64,000 nt of DNA from Planctomycetota bacterium (lineage in GTDB: Bacteria; Planctomycetota; Planctomycetia; Gemmatales; Gemmataceae): positions 1-64,000 of the forward strand of contig JACPPF010000132.1 of assembly GCA_016191165.1 (NCBI GenBank), read 5' to 3'. The position numbers were made by a program, and so were the translations under genes. The notes below the pieces were generated by a model that searched no databases, had not been told where the DNA came from, and saw nothing but the letters and a program-made list of their open reading frames with translations. This document shows positions 25,622-34,333 of this stretch, piece after piece; the first letter of the stretch is position 1, and the number at the start of each line of letters is the position of its first letter.

Positions 25622-25950
25622 GTCACCGAAATTGTAAACAACCTGCGCCGAATAAACCCGCCAGCACATTTTAGCTACTAACGGAGGCATGGGCCACGCC
25701 CCATTCCACTTGCTGTCTACCGACCGGGTGGCGAGTGGACGCGGAAGCTGACTTGGTTTTTGCATACGCAGTTGTGCATTTCTCAAACGTGACCCGACAA
25801 GTTCAGGATCCGCCCGGAGTGGCCGCCCGGGATACCTCCGCGCGCCATGGGAAATCCTCAAGAGAATTACGGCAAAGGATTAATCTCAGTAGTTCCAAGA
25901 ATTAGCCACGGAAAAATCACGGAATCGACAATGGTGTGGAATGGCCTGTA
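25622..25950. other. Intergenic region with a dispersed inverted repeat
   Basis: No gene recognised. An imperfect inverted repeat runs from 25885 (CTCAGTAGTTCCAAGAATTA, ending GCCACGGAA) to 26020, where the opposite arm (TTCCGTGGCTGATTG ... GGAATTACTGAG) lies inside the 3' end of the next gene. Confidence 0.55.
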
Positions 25951-27357
25951 TTACTGCCCGTTCTCTGCCGCCTTTGTTCGTGTTTCTTCCGTGGCTGATT
26001 GATTTTTTGGAATTACTGAGTCTACGATCATTTGTGACGCGGCTACGAGTTTTAACTTATTCTGGCGCGGCAGCCCTGTTTTGATTGGGTCCGTGGCCCC
26101 TCGTTGGAGCCTTTGGGCCAAAAGTCGGGCGAGGAAAAGTCCATAATGTGGGTTCGCCTTGAGCGCCTCGACGAAGTCCTTTTTCGACATGCGGATCAGC
26201 GTGCCGGGAGTCGTGGCGCGCACGGTGGCGGTGCGGTGGTTGTTCAGCAGGAACGCCATCTCCCCCATCAGGATGTCGTCGGCGCCCATCGACGAGACGA
26301 CCTGGTTCTTCACAAGCACTTCGTAATGCCCCTTGGCGATGTAGTACAGGAAATCACCGGGCTCCCCTTCCTGGAACACGATGTCGCCCGTCCGCACCGC
26401 GACTGGAGCGATGTTCCCGAACAGGGCAGGCCGGGCGTTGGCGCAATCCGCCTGGTGCTCGATTTCGAAAGAGGCCTCATTGCCCTTTTCGTTGTAGGTG
26501 AGGTTTTTGGTGTACTTGCGCGTCATTTTGATGCCGCGGCCGTGCAAAACGGTCACGTTTTCCGCGCTGGCTGGGTCTTTGAGGCCGCGCCAGTCGAAGC
26601 CAGGCCCCTGGTCGGCGAAGAAGAAGGTGGATTTTTCCGGGGCGATGGCATACTCGAAGAGTACGCGCCTGTCGCGCACGGCGGGATCCGCGCACCTCGT
26701 GGCGATGAGGTCGCGCATCAGTTTGCCGTCTTCCAGCCAGGCGCTTTTCTCTTGATATGTGATGCCGCAGTTGCCGTGTTCGATGGCGTTGATGAGCATC
26801 TCGGTCAGGGCGATGTTGATGTGCATTTTTCCGGCGGCATCGATCTTGTTGGCGTTGAAGAGGAAGTTACAAACGAGGTTGGCGTAGCAGTTGGCCTCGA
26901 CGGCGTCGTTTTGAAGCTGGAAGGAGCCGGACAGGGTTTGCACCAGGCCCGAGCCGATGCCGCGCTGAAAGAGGATGCGTTGATTCCTGACGATGATGGT
27001 GAGGATTTTGGGAAGGTAGCGTTCGGCGTCATCCTCCACGAGTGAGATAACCAGGTTGACGGGCTGGATTTTTTCGAGGCGTTGGTTGACTTCGTGATCG
27101 TCGCAAAAAGCGATGATGCCGGCGTAGTGCAGCCAGGAATCGTTGAGGATGGCGTCGAGCAAGGCGAAACCGTCGATGGCGGGATCGGTGAAATTGATGA
27201 ACGCGAGATCGGGCATCTCGAGGTTGAGGTATTCCAGGGCATCGGTTACGGTTTTGATCGGAATCAACGGCGCGTCGAATTCGAAGCAGGCGCTAACGAG
27301 CGGCTTGACACGTTCGACGAAGGCCAGATCGCTGGCGATGAACGGGATGGCTCGCAT
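25951..27357 (-). CDS. Receiver-like / HATPase / cyclic-nucleotide-binding regulator
   Basis: 468 residues in three parts. Residues ~1-130 resemble a response-regulator receiver fold (PDLAFINFTDPAIDGFALLDAIL, IIAFCDD). Residues ~150-310 are a HATPase_c of RsbW/anti-sigma type: N box ALTEMLINAIEHGNCG, then FADQGPGFD and HGRGIKM. Residues ~320-430 form a cNMP-binding domain (VFQEGEPGDFLYYIAKGHYEVLV, LMGEMAFLLNNHRTATVRATTPG). No transmembrane segment. Likely a kinase-like partner-switching regulator answering a nucleotide or redox ligand. ATG 27357 was chosen at the first family-like residue. The last ~20 residues come from a repeat arm. Confidence 0.78.
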   Translation of the reverse strand: MRAIPFIASDLAFVERVKPLVSACFEFDAPLIPIKTVTDALEYLNLEMPDLAFINFTDPAIDGFALLDAILNDSWLHYAGIIAFCDDHEVNQRLEKIQPVNLVISLVEDDAERYLPKILTIIVRNQRILFQRGIGSGLVQTLSGSFQLQNDAVEANCYANLVCNFLFNANKIDAAGKMHINIALTEMLINAIEHGNCGITYQEKSAWLEDGKLMRDLIATRCADPAVRDRRVLFEYAIAPEKSTFFFADQGPGFDWRGLKDPASAENVTVLHGRGIKMTRKYTKNLTYNEKGNEASFEIEHQADCANARPALFGNIAPVAVRTGDIVFQEGEPGDFLYYIAKGHYEVLVKNQVVSSMGADDILMGEMAFLLNNHRTATVRATTPGTLIRMSKKDFVEALKANPHYGLFLARLLAQRLQRGATDPIKTGLPRQNKLKLVAASQMIVDSVIPKNQSATEETRTKAAENGQ

Positions 27358-27493
27358 GGTTGGCCCACCCGATGGTGACGAAATGCGCTCATTTACCCTG
27401 TCAGCATAGCCGATTGGCCTGGGCTTTCCAGAATAGCCTTGAGCAAAGCGATTTTTTTGGGCTGTTCGCGGGAGCGGGTTTACAGGAGGCATC

Positions 27494-28486
27494 ATGAGTG
27501 AAGTGCAAGTCGGCCAGGGCAATTTTCGTTATCGGGTGGACGAGGCCTGGGCGAAATTTCCCATTGACGGCGACGCGGGCGAAGCGGTCGGCGTCGCGTG
27601 TGATTCGAAGGATCGCGTCTATGTTTTCTTGCGCGGGCCGCGGCCAGTGCTGGTTTTCGAGCGCGATGGCACGCCAGTGTCCACCTGGGGCGAGGGAGTT
27701 TTCACGCGGGCTCATGGCATTACGATTGGCCCGGACGATACGGTATACTGCACCGACGACTTTGGGCACGCGGTTCGCGCCTTCTCCACTGCCGGCAAAC
27801 CGCGCCTGATGCTGGGCGATGGCAAGCCGTCCGACACCGGTGCAACCAGCATCGATTATCGCACGATCAAGCAGGCCGGGCCGCCGCTCAATTTTCCGTG
27901 CAATCTGGCTGTTGGACCAACGGGCGACCTGTTCGTCGCTGACGGCTATGGCAACGCGCGCGTCCACCGCTTCAGCGCGGACGGCGAGTTGCTTCAGTCG
28001 TGGGGCGAACCCGGCAGTGGGCCGGGACAGTTTCACGTCGTGCATGGGATCGCCGTGGATCAGGATGGAATTGTCTACGTCGCCGATCGCGAAAATCTTC
28101 GCATCCAACTTTTTACCGATGAGGGCGCCTACCTCGGCGCATGGACCGACATCGCACGACCGTGCCAGGTGTTCATTGATAATGCGGGCTGGGTCTACGT
28201 GGCCGAGCTTGGCTTTCGCGCGGGGCGCTGGCCAGGCACGGGCATGCATCAGCCGGGACAGACGGGAGGGCGCGTCAGCATTTTCGATCGCCAAGGGAAT
28301 TTGCAGATTCGCTGGGGCGGCGGCGAAAACCCATGCGCCGCCGGCGATTTCTTCGCGCCGCACGACATCTGCGTCGATTCCCACGGCGACATCTACGTTG
28401 CCGAAGTCGCCCTGTCCGGCGGCGGTCGCACCGGCGCGGTGCCGGGTTCATGTCATTCTCTGCAAAAATTCGTGCGCCTAGCATAA
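27494..28486 (+). CDS. NHL-repeat protein (peptidyl-alpha-hydroxyglycine alpha-amidating lyase-like)
   Basis: 330 residues with successive NHL blades: AVGVACDSKDRVYVFLRGP, PCNLAVGPTGDLFVADGYGNARVHRF, GIAVDQDGIVYVADRENLRIQLF and DICVDSHGDIYVAEVA, a six-bladed propeller. The family is often annotated as amidating lyase or SMP-30-like, but activity is unproven. No signal peptide. AGGAGG upstream of ATG 27494 fixes the start. It is divergent from the regulator at 25951-27357. Confidence 0.85.
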   Translation: MSEVQVGQGNFRYRVDEAWAKFPIDGDAGEAVGVACDSKDRVYVFLRGPRPVLVFERDGTPVSTWGEGVFTRAHGITIGPDDTVYCTDDFGHAVRAFSTAGKPRLMLGDGKPSDTGATSIDYRTIKQAGPPLNFPCNLAVGPTGDLFVADGYGNARVHRFSADGELLQSWGEPGSGPGQFHVVHGIAVDQDGIVYVADRENLRIQLFTDEGAYLGAWTDIARPCQVFIDNAGWVYVAELGFRAGRWPGTGMHQPGQTGGRVSIFDRQGNLQIRWGGGENPCAAGDFFAPHDICVDSHGDIYVAEVALSGGGRTGAVPGSCHSLQKFVRLA

Positions 28487-28510
28487 TTTGCGCATGCGCG
28501 AAATGACTAA

Positions 28511-28559
28511 CTAAGATAACACGGCATTACCTTATTAAGGTAATGCCGTGTTATCTTAG
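28511..28559. repeat. Perfect 49-bp palindrome
   Basis: A 24-nt arm beginning CTAAGATAACACGGCATTAC at 28511 is followed by one central T (28535) and the exact reverse complement to 28559. It lies 25 bp after the NHL gene and about 250 bp before the ATPase gene. It is AT-richer than the surroundings and has no U-run, so terminator function is not obvious. Confidence 0.9.
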
Positions 28560-28640
28560 CTGAAGCCTCGAGGTCATCGCGGGCTCAGTGAGATAACGCA
28601 GCGACGCCTTGATAAGGTCCATTGCGCCAAGTGCCGCACT

Positions 28641-28687
28641 TAAGATAGCCCGGTATTATCTTATTAAGGTAATGAAGTTTTACTTTA
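28641..28687. repeat. Degenerate second copy of the 49-bp palindrome
   Basis: TAAGATAGCCCGGTATTATC ... TTATTAAGG ... TTTACTTTA follows the layout of the element at 28511-28559, with the TTATTAAGG centre intact and arms diverged. Weaker relatives lie around 28587-28620 (GAGATAACGCAGCG ... GATAAGGT) and 28745-28765 (AGGTAAGACGGCTTTACCT), so four related sites fall between the NHL and ATPase genes. Confidence 0.65.
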
Positions 28688-28806
28688 GGTGCTTGCTTTC
28701 TTCCGGGTCCGAGCATAGACTTGAGTAAGACAGGTTTCTCATATTAGGTAAGACGGCTTTACCTCCATGCGGCGCCCCGGCCGCGTCTCTTTCAACGAAC
28801 ATTCTC

Positions 28807-30276
28807 ATGAAACCCTGGCGATTTTATGGCCGAAATGGACAGCTCGAAACGCTCGCGGCAATCCTGGGCCGCGGGCGCTGGTTTTTCGCGAAGGTCTCGG
28901 GCCGACGCCGCATCGGCAAGACCACGCTCATTCAACACGCCTTGCAGGCCGTGGGCTCCAAGCAGTCCGTTTTCTATGTCCAGATTCCTGATTCCGAGCC
29001 GGCCGGCGTCATCTCCGCGGTCAACGACGCCCTGGAAACCTTTTGCGTGCCGGTCGATCTCCATCCTCGGCCAACCGATGTGGCCCAACTCGTAAAAACG
29101 TTTGAAGCGATGGCCGAGGCGGGATACATCCTCGTGCTTGATGAGTTTCAGTATTTCAATCGCCGCGGTTACGAGGGCTTCTGTTCGTTGTTGCAGGGCG
29201 CTGTGGATCGCCTCGCCGCGAAGGCCGCACGCGTGAAGGGCGGCCTGATGGTGCTTGGCTCGATCTACACCGAAATGATGGCCCTGTTCGATGATCGTAC
29301 GGCGCCCTTGTACAATCGCGTCACCGATGACATCGAGCTGACCCACCTGGACATCGCGTCGGTGCTCGCGATCCTGCGCGATCACGCCGATGCCTCGCCC
29401 AGGCGGCTCTTGTTCCTGTGGAATCTCTTCGAAGGCGTACCCAAGTTCTACCGCGATTGCTACGAGCAAGAAGTCCTCGGGGCGGATCGGCCAGCACTCT
29501 TGCAACGGATTTTTTTCGGCAGCTCTTCGCCCTTGCGAACGGAAGCCGACAACTGGTTCCTGCGCGAGCTGCGCGGACGGTACGACGTGGTCTTGAAATA
29601 CGTCGCCCGCAACCCAGGCTGCATGCACCATGAACTCGTGCAGGCGATCCGCAGCGTCAACGGCAGTCCCGACACGCAGATCGGCGGCTACCTGCAGACG
29701 TTGATTGATAAATTCCGTCTTGTCGTTCGCAAGCTGCCCGTCTTCGCCCGGCCGGAAGCCAAAAAGGGCCGCTACTACGTGACCGACAACTTCCTTCGCT
29801 CCTGGCTGGCGGCCCTGGCCAATCCCGTGTCGGCCATCGCTTTCAGACCGGTCGCGCAACTGGTCCAAGAGGCCGACCAGAAGCTCGAAGTGGCCGAAGG
29901 CGGCGCGCTCGAAAAGCTGACCGGCCAACTCTACGAAGAACGCAGTCGCAGTGGGATCGGCGACTTCCCCTTGACCCAACGAATTCAAGGTTTTTGGGAC
30001 AAGAGCGGTACGGAGATCGATCTGGTGGCTGTCAACGAAGCCCAAAAAACCATCCGGTTTGGCTCCTGCAAGCGCGCACCGTCGCGTTTGCTGGCCGATG
30101 TCAACGATTTCAAGGGGCATGTCGAACGATTTTTACAGGCCAAGCCGAAGTACCGCGCCTGGAAGATACAATATGCGGGAATTGCTCCGGACCTGGATCG
30201 AGGCCAGCGCAAAATCCTTCGCCGCCACGATGTCATCGCTCAGGACCTGCGCGACCTTACCAAGAACCTGAAATGA
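28807..30276 (+). CDS. AAA+-type ATPase with DUF234-like nuclease-fold C terminus
   Basis: 489 residues. Walker A GRRRIGKTT (32-40) and Walker B YILVLDEFQ (Asp112-Glu113) mark the archaeal-ATPase (MNS/STAND-like) family that begins FYGRNxxLExL. A winged-helix-like middle (KYVARNPGCMHHELVQAI, IGGYLQTLIDKF, KGRYYVTDNFLRSWL) leads to a DUF234-type PD-(D/E)xK-like end: FWDKSGTEIDLVAV...IRFGSCK, with Asp in EID and Lys in SCK. Such proteins are common but unassigned; a role in mobile-element control or defence is possible. ATG 28807. A palindrome cluster precedes it. Confidence 0.8.
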   Translation: MKPWRFYGRNGQLETLAAILGRGRWFFAKVSGRRRIGKTTLIQHALQAVGSKQSVFYVQIPDSEPAGVISAVNDALETFCVPVDLHPRPTDVAQLVKTFEAMAEAGYILVLDEFQYFNRRGYEGFCSLLQGAVDRLAAKAARVKGGLMVLGSIYTEMMALFDDRTAPLYNRVTDDIELTHLDIASVLAILRDHADASPRRLLFLWNLFEGVPKFYRDCYEQEVLGADRPALLQRIFFGSSSPLRTEADNWFLRELRGRYDVVLKYVARNPGCMHHELVQAIRSVNGSPDTQIGGYLQTLIDKFRLVVRKLPVFARPEAKKGRYYVTDNFLRSWLAALANPVSAIAFRPVAQLVQEADQKLEVAEGGALEKLTGQLYEERSRSGIGDFPLTQRIQGFWDKSGTEIDLVAVNEAQKTIRFGSCKRAPSRLLADVNDFKGHVERFLQAKPKYRAWKIQYAGIAPDLDRGQRKILRRHDVIAQDLRDLTKNLK

Positions 30277-30291
30277 AGGGAAAGCCTCGCC

Positions 30292-31335
30292 ATGATCGTA
30301 CGTCACGACAAGCTGCGTCCTTTCATCACTTCCATCTTCAAGGCCGCGGGCTGCCAGGAAGCCGAGGCTGGGCGCATTGGCATGCGTCTGGTCGAGGCGA
30401 ACCTGGTCGGCCACGATTCGCACGGCGTAATACGTGTTCCGTCCTACGTGCAATGGTTAAAGGCAGGAAAGGTACTGGCGGATCGCTCGGTCGAAATTGT
30501 TTTCGAAAATGACGCCATCGCCGTCCTCGATGGCCAGTTCGGCTTCGGACAGACCATCGGCGAGCAAGCGATGAAGCTTGGCATCGACAAATGCGCCCGG
30601 CACGGCGTCGCCGTGATCGCGCTGCGGAACTCTGGACATTTGGGCCGCATCGGCGATTGGCCCCTGATGGCGGCCGAGGCCGGCCTGCTGTCCTTGCATT
30701 TCGTCAACACGACTGGCGCCGGCATCCTGGTCGCGCCGTTCGGCGGGACGCAGCGCCGACTGTCCGCGAATCCCATCGCCGCGGGCATTCCCGTCACGGG
30801 TCGCCCGCCAATCTTGCTCGACATTTCGGCCTGCACGGTTGCCGAGGGCAAGATTCGCGTCGCTCTCAACAAGGGCGTCCCAGTGCCGGAGAATTGCATC
30901 ATCGACTCGCAAGGTCAGCCGACGACCGATCCCAAGGTGTTCTACGCCGACCCGCCCGGTGCGATCCTGCCCATTGCCGGACACAAGGGTTACGGCCTGG
31001 CGTTTCTGTGCGAGGTCCTGGCAGGCGCGTTGACCGGCGGCGGATGCAGCAATCCCGACAAGGCCGATCGCGTCGTCAACGGCATGTTCTCGATCCTGCT
31101 CGATCCGGGCAAGTTCCAGTCCGACCCGGCCTTTACCGCCGAGGTGGAGCGCTTCATCGCCTGGGTGAAAAGCTCGGCCAAGGTATCTGCAAACGGCGAA
31201 ATCCTCCTGCCCGGTGACGTGGAGGACCGCACCAAGGCGAAGCGGATGCGCGACGGCATCGACATCGACGCAACGACCTGGGCGCAACTTGTCGCCATAG
31301 CCGACACGGTCGGCGTCACGACGCCCGCCGTTTAG
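30292..31335 (+). CDS. Malate/L-lactate dehydrogenase family oxidoreductase (Ldh2-type)
   Basis: 347 residues. Ldh2/MdhC-family motifs: N-terminal RLVEANLVGHDSHGVIRVPSYV with the DSHG, ALRNSGHLGRIGDWP, SANPIAAGIPV and AGHKGYGLAFLCEVLAGALTGG. It is an NAD(P)-dependent 2-hydroxy-acid dehydrogenase; malate, sulpholactate, ureidoglycolate and related substrates all occur in the family. It starts 15 bp after the ATPase gene on the same strand, so the two may be co-transcribed. Confidence 0.87.
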   Translation: MIVRHDKLRPFITSIFKAAGCQEAEAGRIGMRLVEANLVGHDSHGVIRVPSYVQWLKAGKVLADRSVEIVFENDAIAVLDGQFGFGQTIGEQAMKLGIDKCARHGVAVIALRNSGHLGRIGDWPLMAAEAGLLSLHFVNTTGAGILVAPFGGTQRRLSANPIAAGIPVTGRPPILLDISACTVAEGKIRVALNKGVPVPENCIIDSQGQPTTDPKVFYADPPGAILPIAGHKGYGLAFLCEVLAGALTGGGCSNPDKADRVVNGMFSILLDPGKFQSDPAFTAEVERFIAWVKSSAKVSANGEILLPGDVEDRTKAKRMRDGIDIDATTWAQLVAIADTVGVTTPAV

Positions 31336-31430
31336 CCCCTCGCCTTTGGCAAGCGATCGTGGCGGCCAAACAAATACTGAATTGCCTGATCGATACATTC
31401 GATACTATCCGTAAACCCATTGGCGAAACG

Positions 31431-32174
31431 ATGGCCCTGATCGAACTGCGCAACCTGAGCAAGATTTATGACCTGGGCGAAGTCAAAGTAGAGGCTTTGC
31501 GTGGCGTGTCGCTGGACATCAACGCCGGTGAGTTCGTCGCGCTGATCGGGCCATCGGGGTCGGGGAAATCCACGCTCATGAACACCGTCGGCTGCCTGGA
31601 CCGCCCCACCAGCGGAAGTTATCGCCTGGCCAACGAGGAGGTCGCTGGCCTGGACCCCGATCGCCTGGCGCAGGTGCGCAACCGCCAGATCGGCTTTATT
31701 TTCCAGAACTTCAATCTTTTGGCGCGGACTTCCGCGCTGGAAAACGTCGAGGTGCCGCTGCTTTACAACCCCGCAATCCCGCGCCGCGACCGGCGACAAC
31801 GGGCGTCCGACATCCTCGGGCGCGTCGGCCTGAGCGATCGGCTCGACCACGAACCAAACCAGCTCTCCGGCGGTCAGCAGCAGCGCGTCGCCATCGCGCG
31901 GGCCTTGATCAACCGCCCGCCAATTTTGCTGTGCGACGAGCCAACCGGCAACCTCGACACGCGCACGAGCCGAGAGATCATGGCGTTCTTCCGCGAGTTG
32001 AATGAGAAGGAAGGCCTGACGGTCATCCTGGTGACGCACGACCTGGAAGTCGCCCGCCGCGCCAGGCGAGCCCTGGTGTTGATCGACGGCGAGGTGGTCG
32101 TCGATACGACCGATTTCACGCATGCTTCGGAAGTTCTACAGCGCCGCGCACTGGATGACGCGGCTCAACCCTGA
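31431..32174 (+). CDS. ABC transporter ATP-binding protein (MacB/LolD type)
   Basis: 247 residues with all ATPase motifs: Walker A GPSGSGKST, Q-loop FIFQNFNLL, signature LSGGQQQR, Walker B ILLCDEPTGNLD and H-loop VTHD. The sequence ALIELRNLSKIYDLGEVKVEALRGVSLDI is typical of the MacB/LolD/FtsE group. ATG 31431 is used because the domain begins there. The next gene, 6 bp downstream, encodes a TolC-like protein, but no permease or adaptor is present in this window. Confidence 0.9.
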   Translation: MALIELRNLSKIYDLGEVKVEALRGVSLDINAGEFVALIGPSGSGKSTLMNTVGCLDRPTSGSYRLANEEVAGLDPDRLAQVRNRQIGFIFQNFNLLARTSALENVEVPLLYNPAIPRRDRRQRASDILGRVGLSDRLDHEPNQLSGGQQQRVAIARALINRPPILLCDEPTGNLDTRTSREIMAFFRELNEKEGLTVILVTHDLEVARRARRALVLIDGEVVVDTTDFTHASEVLQRRALDDAAQP

Positions 32175-32180
32175 GGGTTC

Positions 32181-34112
32181 ATGCAGCGATTGACATGGAT
32201 GTTGTTGCTGATTTCCCTGGGCGGCTGTATGGCACGCCAGCCGGACTTGCTGCGCCCGCTCGCGATGCCGGAGCAGCGGACGGTGGCGGTGCGCGATCCC
32301 GCGATTCTGCCCGTGCTGCCGATTCCTCAGCAGACCGCGCCGCGCACGGTGGCCGATCTGCGGAAAGTTCCCGAATGGCGTCTGTCGCTGGATGAAGCGA
32401 TCAAGATCAGCCTGGAAAACGCCCGCGTGGTGCGTGTCCTGACCGGTTTGTCGGCGACCGCGAGCGGGCGCACCATCTACGACCCCGCCATCACCAACAC
32501 CGCGATCGATCAGGAAAAAGGCCGCTTCGATTCACTCCTATCCTACAAGGGACGTTTCAACCGCACCGAAACGCCGACGGCGTTTCTCAACCCGCTCGAC
32601 CCGACCCGCGCCGCCCTTTTTGGCACGGGCGCCGACCAGTTTGAAAGCATCGCGGGCCTGACCAAAACGAATGTCACCGGCGGCCAGCTCGGCGCGAACT
32701 GGACGGAAGCTCCCACGCGCTTCGGCGGCAACGCCGGACCGTTCGCGCTCAATCCGCAAAATCGCAACGCGTTTGAACTGAGCTACACGCAGCCCCTCAT
32801 GCAAGGCGCGGGCTTCCGCGTCAATACGGCGCCCATCGTCATCGCCCGCATCAATACCGAGTTCTCCTTCTTCCAATACAAGGACACGGTGCAAGAAATG
32901 GTCCGCGGCGTGATCGAGGGATACTGGAACCTGGTGCAGGCGCGCACCGACGCCTGGGCCCGGCGAATCCAGGTCGAGCAAACCAAGGAACAATACGAAC
33001 GCGAAAAGGTCCGGCTCGACGTGCGGCTGGGTGACAAGGGGACGCTCGCCCAGGCGCGCGTCTCGTACACCCAGTTCAAGGCAAACCTGGTTGCGGCGGA
33101 GGCCGCCGTGCTGGCGCGCGAAGGCGCGCTGCGCAACCTTCTGGGCCTGCCCCCCAATGACGACCGCGAGATTGTCCCCGTGTCGGCGCCGACGCTCACC
33201 CGTATGCGGCCCAAGTGGAAGGAATTGATCAACCTGGCGGAAGAACGTCGGCCGGACCTCATCGAACTCAAGTTGATTTTCGAGGCCGACCAGGTTCGCT
33301 TGACACTTGCGGAGAACTCGGCGTTGCCGCGTGTCGATGCCGCCACCTTTTATCGCTGGAATGGCCTGGCCGGGACGATGCCAAACGGCGAGCGTCTGGC
33401 GACCGGTTCGGGGCAATTCACCGACTGGAGCATCGGCGTGAATTTCTCCGTGCCGCTGGGCCTGCGCCAGGGCCGGGCCAAGGTTCGCGAATCGAGCCTG
33501 GTGTTGCTGCGCGATCGCGCCAACTTGGACCAAGGGGTTCACGCCGCCACGCACGAACTCGCGATTTCCCTGCGCGAACTCGATAGCAGCTACGAGCAGT
33601 ATCTCGCTTTCAAGGACTCACGCATTGCCGCGTACGACAATCTGAAAGTGCAAATCGAGCAACACCGCGTCGGAAGGAGTATCTACCTCAACGTGTTGCA
33701 AGCCCTCAACGATTGGGGCAACGCGGTCACGTCCGAGGTCCGGGCCATGCTCAATTACAACATTACGCTGGCGACGCTGGAACGGCAGACCGGCACGATC
33801 CTCGAAACGCACGGGCTGGTATTTTTCGAGGAGCGCTTCCGCGCCGCGGGTCCGCTGGGCCGACTCGGGCATGGCAGGCTGTATCCGTCGGCGCTGCCGG
33901 CGACGGGGACGCCGCAGCAATATCCGGCCACGGGCGCACCATCGGAGCAGACGTTCGATCTGAAGAATCCGGCCCCGCGGAAGAAGAAAGAGGCGCCGCC
34001 CCCCGCGCCACTCCCGGCGCCGGGCCGACTCCTGCCGCCGTTGGTGGTTCCCGCGCTGACCGCGCCCGAGGGGGTGGAGCGCCCCGACCGGCGCGCGGCC
34101 GTGCGCGATTGA
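32181..34112 (+). CDS. TolC-family outer membrane efflux lipoprotein
   Basis: 643 residues. Lipobox LGGC (Cys15) after a short leader. Two OEP-type helical hairpins are visible: EWRLSLDEAIKISLENARVVRVL, and the coiled-coil region EQTKEQYEREKVRLDVRLGDKGTLAQARVSYTQFKANLVAAEAAVLAREGALRNLLGLPP, then RPDLIELKLIFEADQVRLTLAENSALP. It should form a trimeric outer-membrane exit duct. A Pro-rich tail of ~100 residues after 560 is unusual. GAGGG precedes ATG 32181. Confidence 0.88.
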   Translation: MQRLTWMLLLISLGGCMARQPDLLRPLAMPEQRTVAVRDPAILPVLPIPQQTAPRTVADLRKVPEWRLSLDEAIKISLENARVVRVLTGLSATASGRTIYDPAITNTAIDQEKGRFDSLLSYKGRFNRTETPTAFLNPLDPTRAALFGTGADQFESIAGLTKTNVTGGQLGANWTEAPTRFGGNAGPFALNPQNRNAFELSYTQPLMQGAGFRVNTAPIVIARINTEFSFFQYKDTVQEMVRGVIEGYWNLVQARTDAWARRIQVEQTKEQYEREKVRLDVRLGDKGTLAQARVSYTQFKANLVAAEAAVLAREGALRNLLGLPPNDDREIVPVSAPTLTRMRPKWKELINLAEERRPDLIELKLIFEADQVRLTLAENSALPRVDAATFYRWNGLAGTMPNGERLATGSGQFTDWSIGVNFSVPLGLRQGRAKVRESSLVLLRDRANLDQGVHAATHELAISLRELDSSYEQYLAFKDSRIAAYDNLKVQIEQHRVGRSIYLNVLQALNDWGNAVTSEVRAMLNYNITLATLERQTGTILETHGLVFFEERFRAAGPLGRLGHGRLYPSALPATGTPQQYPATGAPSEQTFDLKNPAPRKKKEAPPPAPLPAPGRLLPPLVVPALTAPEGVERPDRRAAVRD

Positions 34113-34120
34113 ATTGGTTA

Positions 34121-34220
34121 ACCAGCCCCGAGCGCCAGCGAGGGGATGGCTTAATGTCTTGAAGGGACCGCCTGGTATGGACTTGCTTCCGTCAGCCCCT
34201 CGCTTGCGCGAGGGGCTGGT
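34121..34220. repeat. Inverted repeat (accagcccc family)
   Basis: The left arm ACCAGCCCCGAGCGCCAGCG and the right arm ending CGCTTGCGCGAGGGGCTGGT flank about 45 bp. It lies just after the TolC-like gene. The same family as 5463-5528 and 63761-63823. Confidence 0.8.
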
Positions 34221-34333
34221 ACGCGAGATGTGGCGCCGACATTTTGCTATTGCGACCTCCGCGACGCTCGGTATAATCCCCACACCCCGACTCGCCCGCT
34301 GGGGCAACCGAAACACCGCATGGAGGCAACCAC

